A program made the translations under genes and the position numbers. From NCBI GenBank assembly GCA_008477525.1, contig SPDT01000001.1:2790001-2854000 (forward strand): a stretch of DNA of 64,000 bases, read 5' to 3'. This document shows positions 60,904 through 64,000 of this stretch, piece by piece. Under the pieces are notes generated by a model. It was given only the letters and a program-made list of their open reading frames with translations. It was not told where the DNA came from and did not search any database. Within the stretch, counting starts at the first letter, position 1. Every line of letters starts with the position of its first letter. The DNA comes from Hypomyces perniciosus (lineage: Eukaryota; Ascomycota; Sordariomycetes; Hypocreales; Hypocreaceae).

Positions 60904-61518
60904 GCTGGATCAACCTGGACACACGATCGAAGAACGAGCTGGGGAGCAGAACACTGCGAGTCATCGCGAAATGTATGGATAATAGGGTCGCGGTACGGTT
61001 CTTTGCATTTAAGTTAGTCACCAGAGTGCAGGGCTCTTGAGGTGATTCAAGAAGCCTCCTAATTTGCTCAAGTCATCACAGCCGTTGAGGGCAAGGTAAT
61101 GGAGGATGAAGGGGAAGAAACAGGAGGAGTGTCGGATTGGACAAGCAACACTAATTGACATTGTATAAGTAATATTCGAGTTCCCAGAATAAAACTTCAA
61201 GACGATCAAAATTCACAAGATCGAACTCCTCTGAGTGACACGACAAACCGATATGGATATGTATAGATACACCTATTAGATAATGACTGGGGTTACTGAG
61301 CTTGGTGGAGCTCAAGTACTCGAATCATCACGTGCCATGGTTCCGCCCGGAAGAACGCTGCTTCCGAAGAAACCCTGAGAAAGGTACGTACCGCGGGCTA
61401 GCGTAGCCCACAACCACAATTTTCGACCCAATTCAGCCCTCCACCTTCAACTCGTCAAAAAGTTCACTCCTCCCACATCCGTCAAATCGATTGCCCTGGT
61501 GAGCGCCATTATCATCAG
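60904..61518. promoter_or_regulatory. Intergenic region and promoter of the eS8 gene
   Basis: No other gene. It provides the promoter and first untranslated exon of the ribosomal protein gene; the exact transcription start is not visible. Confidence 0.5.
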
Positions 61519-61708
61519 GTAAGTACAGAAAGAAAAGAGGACGATACTCTACAGACGAAGGACACGATCGAGTCGATCTCGTTTCCGAATGAATCAAGTT
61601 CATCTCGCTGTCGATATCTGGCACTCTCTCCCCTCCAGATCTTCTCCCGATCTTTCTCTCAGATTTCGACTTTTTGGATTGCTAACCACAACTTCTTTTC
61701 TTCTCCAG
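61519..61708 (+). promoter_or_regulatory. 5' UTR intron of the eS8 gene
   Basis: Donor GTAAGTACAG at 61519 and acceptor TTCTCCAG ending at 61708, 11 bases before the ATG, with a GCTAAC branch site at 61680-61686. Leader introns are usual in fungal ribosomal protein genes and may affect expression. The 190-nt length is longer than the coding introns here. Confidence 0.7.
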
Positions 61709-61719
61709 AACTCGCAATC

Positions 61720-62406
61720 ATGGGTATCTCTCGTGACTCCCGCCACAAGCGCTCCGCCTCCGGTGCCAAGCGCGCCTACTACCGTGCGTAACATATCGAA
61801 AGCCCGTATGATCCTTTTTGAGGACATACGTTCTGACCTCCGTCAACAGGGAAGAAGCGCGCTTTCGAGGCCGGCCGCCAGGGTGCCAACACCAAGATCG
61901 GCCCCAAGCGAATCCACACCGTCCGCACCCGCGGCGGCAACCACAAGTACCGTGCCCTGCGCCTCGACTCCGGTAACTTCGCCTGGGCCTCCGAGGGCTG
62001 CACCCGCAAGACCCGTGTCATCGCCGTCGCTTACCACCCTTCCAACAACGAGCTGGTCCGCACCAACACCCTGACCCGCAGCGCCGTTGTCCAGATCGAC
62101 GCCGCTCCCTTCCGACAGTGGTACGAGGCCCACTACGGCCAGAGCATCGGCCGAAGACGCCAGAAGGCCCAGGCCGTCAAGGAGGGCAAGGAGGTTGAGG
62201 AGACCAAGAAGAGCAAGTCCGTTGAGAAGAAGCAGGCTGCCCGATTCGCCGCCACTGGCAAGGTCGAGTCCGCTGTTGAGAAGCAGTTCGAGGCTGGTCG
62301 TCTGTACGCCGTTGTCTCCAGCCGACCTGGCCAGTCCGGTCGCTGCGACGGATACATCTTGGAGGGTGAGGAGCTGGCTTTCTACCAGAAGAAGCTGCAC
62401 AAGTAA
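61720..62406 (+). CDS. RPS8: Ribosomal protein eS8 (40S subunit)
   Basis: Two coding exons (61720-61783 and 61850-62406) and a 66-nt intron (GTGCGT donor, CAACAG acceptor) give 206 aa, the usual size. The opening MGISRDSRHKRSASGAKRAY and the continuing YYRKKRAFEAGRQGANTKIG with VRTRGGNHKYRALRLDSGNF are near-invariant in eukaryotic eS8. The C-terminal half has QWYEAHYGQSIGRRRQKAQA and a Lys-rich insert, then FEAGRLYAVVSSRPGQSGRC and GYILEGEELAFYQKKLHK. eS8 is a 40S subunit component that binds 18S rRNA and is needed for small-subunit assembly. Codon use is strongly biased to C-ending codons (AAG, GTC, CGC), as expected for a highly expressed gene. A leader intron lies upstream. Confidence 0.97.
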
Positions 62407-63102
62407 ACGGTGGTTGTGGGGAAGTATGTGCTGGTGGTTGTGACCCCTTGGTATGGTGTTCAAGGATTTCTCGTTGTCTTGGGCATTTTCAGGGCATGAA
62501 GAGCTTTTCATATAAAGCATCGGAACGGGTCCATAGGGAAATGAAAAACTTTCGTGCAATGATATAAATTCATGTTGCTTTCACTTAGTATGATAATGAG
62601 ACATGAAAACCAAACGTGACCCATCTTCAGCGGATCACCACCATCTTCGGCGACACCCTTTATGCTACGTAGGAATAGGCCTTCACACAAAACAGGTCCA
62701 AGACCAAAGAAAGAAAAACGCCTCAAGGTGCTCATGTTGACTGTTCCATCACGTCCTCTTGCTTGATTCGACAAAAGACAGCCTTTTCTTTCACCCTATT
62801 ATCAGGTTCTTTTTTTTTTCTCTGAGGAATATCGGAACATGCATGCCATAATGCTGTCAGAGTTTCTTTCCCAAGTCCTCCATTTCATCACCGGCCAGCC
62901 GACCGGGAGTTGCTGCGCCAAATCACTTCAAAAAGAAAAAAACTCCCGACTTTTCGATAGAAGGAAAAAAGAAAACAGAAAGAGATGATCCCCATAAGAA
63001 TATCTTCGAGTGTTCCATGAATAATAGTCGTGATGCAAACAGAATGAAGAACAAACAAGTATCAATACAGAAGCCACGGCGGGCATGGTTGATGGAACAG
63101 GC
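62407..63102. other. Convergent intergenic region
   Basis: Holds the 3' flanks of the eS8 gene and the RabGAP gene. A T12 run occurs near 62809-62820. No further gene was seen. Confidence 0.5.
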
Positions 63103-64000
63103 CTAGGCAAACTGGCGCTTCAAATCTGTCCACTTGCGGCTGAGGGCCTCGTGCTGAGCATGGACCTAGAGATGATGGTTAGAGCTGGCGAACTTGACAG
63201 CCGATATCAAGGATAACTTACCTCGGCGTAGCGCAGCTTGGTCTGGACCAGCTCCTCTTCCAGCTCGGCTAGCTCCTTTTCTACCTTTTCATTTTCCAAG
63301 TGCACCTTTTCATTGCGCTTCATCAAGTCGTCACGTTCTAATTTCCAAGTTTCTTCGATTTCCAGAGGCTGCTTCTCAATCACCACTTTCAGTTCCTGAA
63401 CCTGAGCTTTGAGGGCCTCGTTCTCATCCTTAAGCTCATCGTTGTCGACCTTGGTATGGACAAGCTCGGTTGCCAGCGCAGCCTGCTCGCGATCGCTGAC
63501 CTCAACTCTCTCCTCGAGCTTCCGTAATTGAATGGCAAGGCTTTGGTTTGATGATCTGAGCTCTTGCAACTCGGCCTCGCGTTCTTTCTCCGCCTTTGTC
63601 TTTTCTTCCCATTCTGTGGTATAAGCCTTGAGCATTTCCGGCGAAATCTTTACCTCGCAAGCATCTCTGACCAGCTGGTCTGCCCTGTAAATTTCCTTGT
63701 CAATGCTGGAGCTGGAGCTACCAAAAAATCCGTTCTCTAGCAGACTTCCTTGACTTGGGTCTTTGTCGATATACACATCGAAGAGCTTATCTTTCAGATA
63801 GGTCGTAAGCTGTTGCATGTCAGAGATGCACAGCAGCGTCGTGGCATTCTTCTGCATCAACACAATTCCAAACCGTAGTATGGCGGACAGGCCCTCTGAA
63901 AAAATCAAGTCGTAGATCCTGAGCACAAGTTGAAGGGGAAAGCGGTAGGCAAAGAGTGTCAAGAACCACTGAGTGGCGTAGAGGTGAGGGGAGATGCCCC
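63103..64000 (-). CDS. Gyp5-like TBC-domain RabGAP, C-terminal part
   Basis: The gene enters from the right edge, so its start is outside the window. Two exons are visible (63222-64000 and 63103-63165, 56-nt intron with GTAAGT donor and CTCTAG acceptor), giving 279 residues plus a partial codon. The first residues HLYATQWFLTLFAYRFPLQL and VLRIYDLIFSEG are the end of the TBC domain (the ATQWF-x-TLF-x-Y phrase is conserved). A long coiled coil follows (LQELRSSNQSLAIQLRKLEE, ELKDENEALKAQVQELKVVI, ELAELEEELVQTKLRYAE). The end is HEALSRKWTDLKRQFA. Gyp5 accelerates GTP hydrolysis on Ypt1/Rab1 in ER-to-Golgi traffic and at sites of polarised growth. The catalytic Arg/Gln fingers lie outside the window, so activity cannot be judged. 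The C-terminal coiled coil supports the Gyp5/EVI5-like subfamily. Confidence 0.8.

Overview
The window looks like nuclear DNA of a filamentous ascomycete (Pezizomycotina; my best guess is Sordariomycetes, perhaps Hypocreales). The reasons are short GT-AG introns (about 45-220 nt) with GTAAGT/GTATGT-like donors and CTAAC/CTGAC branch sites, genes on both strands without operons, several fungus-only families (2EXR, DUF7918, DUF7708 STAND-like, DUF7025-AAA, Zn2Cys6), and AT-rich relic-containing spacers. No plasmid, phage or CRISPR feature was seen.

Layout. 0-8 kb: the N-terminal part of a DHCR24-like sterol reductase, a tetraspanin, the ribosome-biogenesis helicase Dbp6, and the GPI-anchor glycosyltransferase Gpi3/PIG-A, the last two divergent from a 0.4 kb promoter. 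8-15.7 kb is an accessory stretch: a secreted K/P/N-rich protein with an apparent homopolymer frameshift, a broken 2EXR gene, tandem repeats, a small cysteine-containing secreted peptide, an RBR ubiquitin-ligase relic next to a possible solo LTR, an unidentified F-box-like protein and an intact 2EXR gene. 16-31 kb: a Brd8/Bdc1-like NuA4 bromodomain protein, a MABP1/WDR62-like WD40 protein, Rgp1 (Golgi Rab6/Ypt6 GEF subunit), an unknown 308-aa protein and a DUF7918 protein ending in a SUMO-interaction-like motif. 31.5 kb: an initiator tRNA-Met gene. 32-46 kb: a Zn2Cys6 regulator, a 3.7 kb relic-bearing desert, a DUF2470 membrane protein, a short RecQ helicase and Sog2 (RAM/NDR pathway). 47-64 kb: BLOC-1 subunit 1, Tsc13 enoyl reductase, a DUF7025 AAA ATPase, a DUF7708 STAND-like protein, a Rieske protein, a proline-rich unknown protein, ribosomal protein eS8 and the C-terminus of a Gyp5-like RabGAP.

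Most genes are unrelated housekeeping neighbours. Membrane trafficking recurs (Rgp1, BLOC1S1, Gyp5, tetraspanin), but there is no sign of a functional cluster.

The standout is the initiator tRNA-Met gene on the minus strand at 31525-31650. Its variable loop is interrupted by exactly 54 nt that look like an mRNA intron (GTAAGC donor, CTAAC branch site, CACAG acceptor). Removing them leaves a fully paired initiator tRNA with a five-base variable loop, and a T8 Pol III terminator follows. Canonical tRNA introns sit after position 37, so this is either a spliceosomal-type intron in a Pol III tRNA gene or an inactivating insertion that happens to mimic one. A second notable case is a stop codon followed by 62 further in-frame codons in the 58.4-60.7 kb gene. 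Exon coordinates are hand-derived from reading frame, splice signals and family resemblance. They have not been checked against transcripts.
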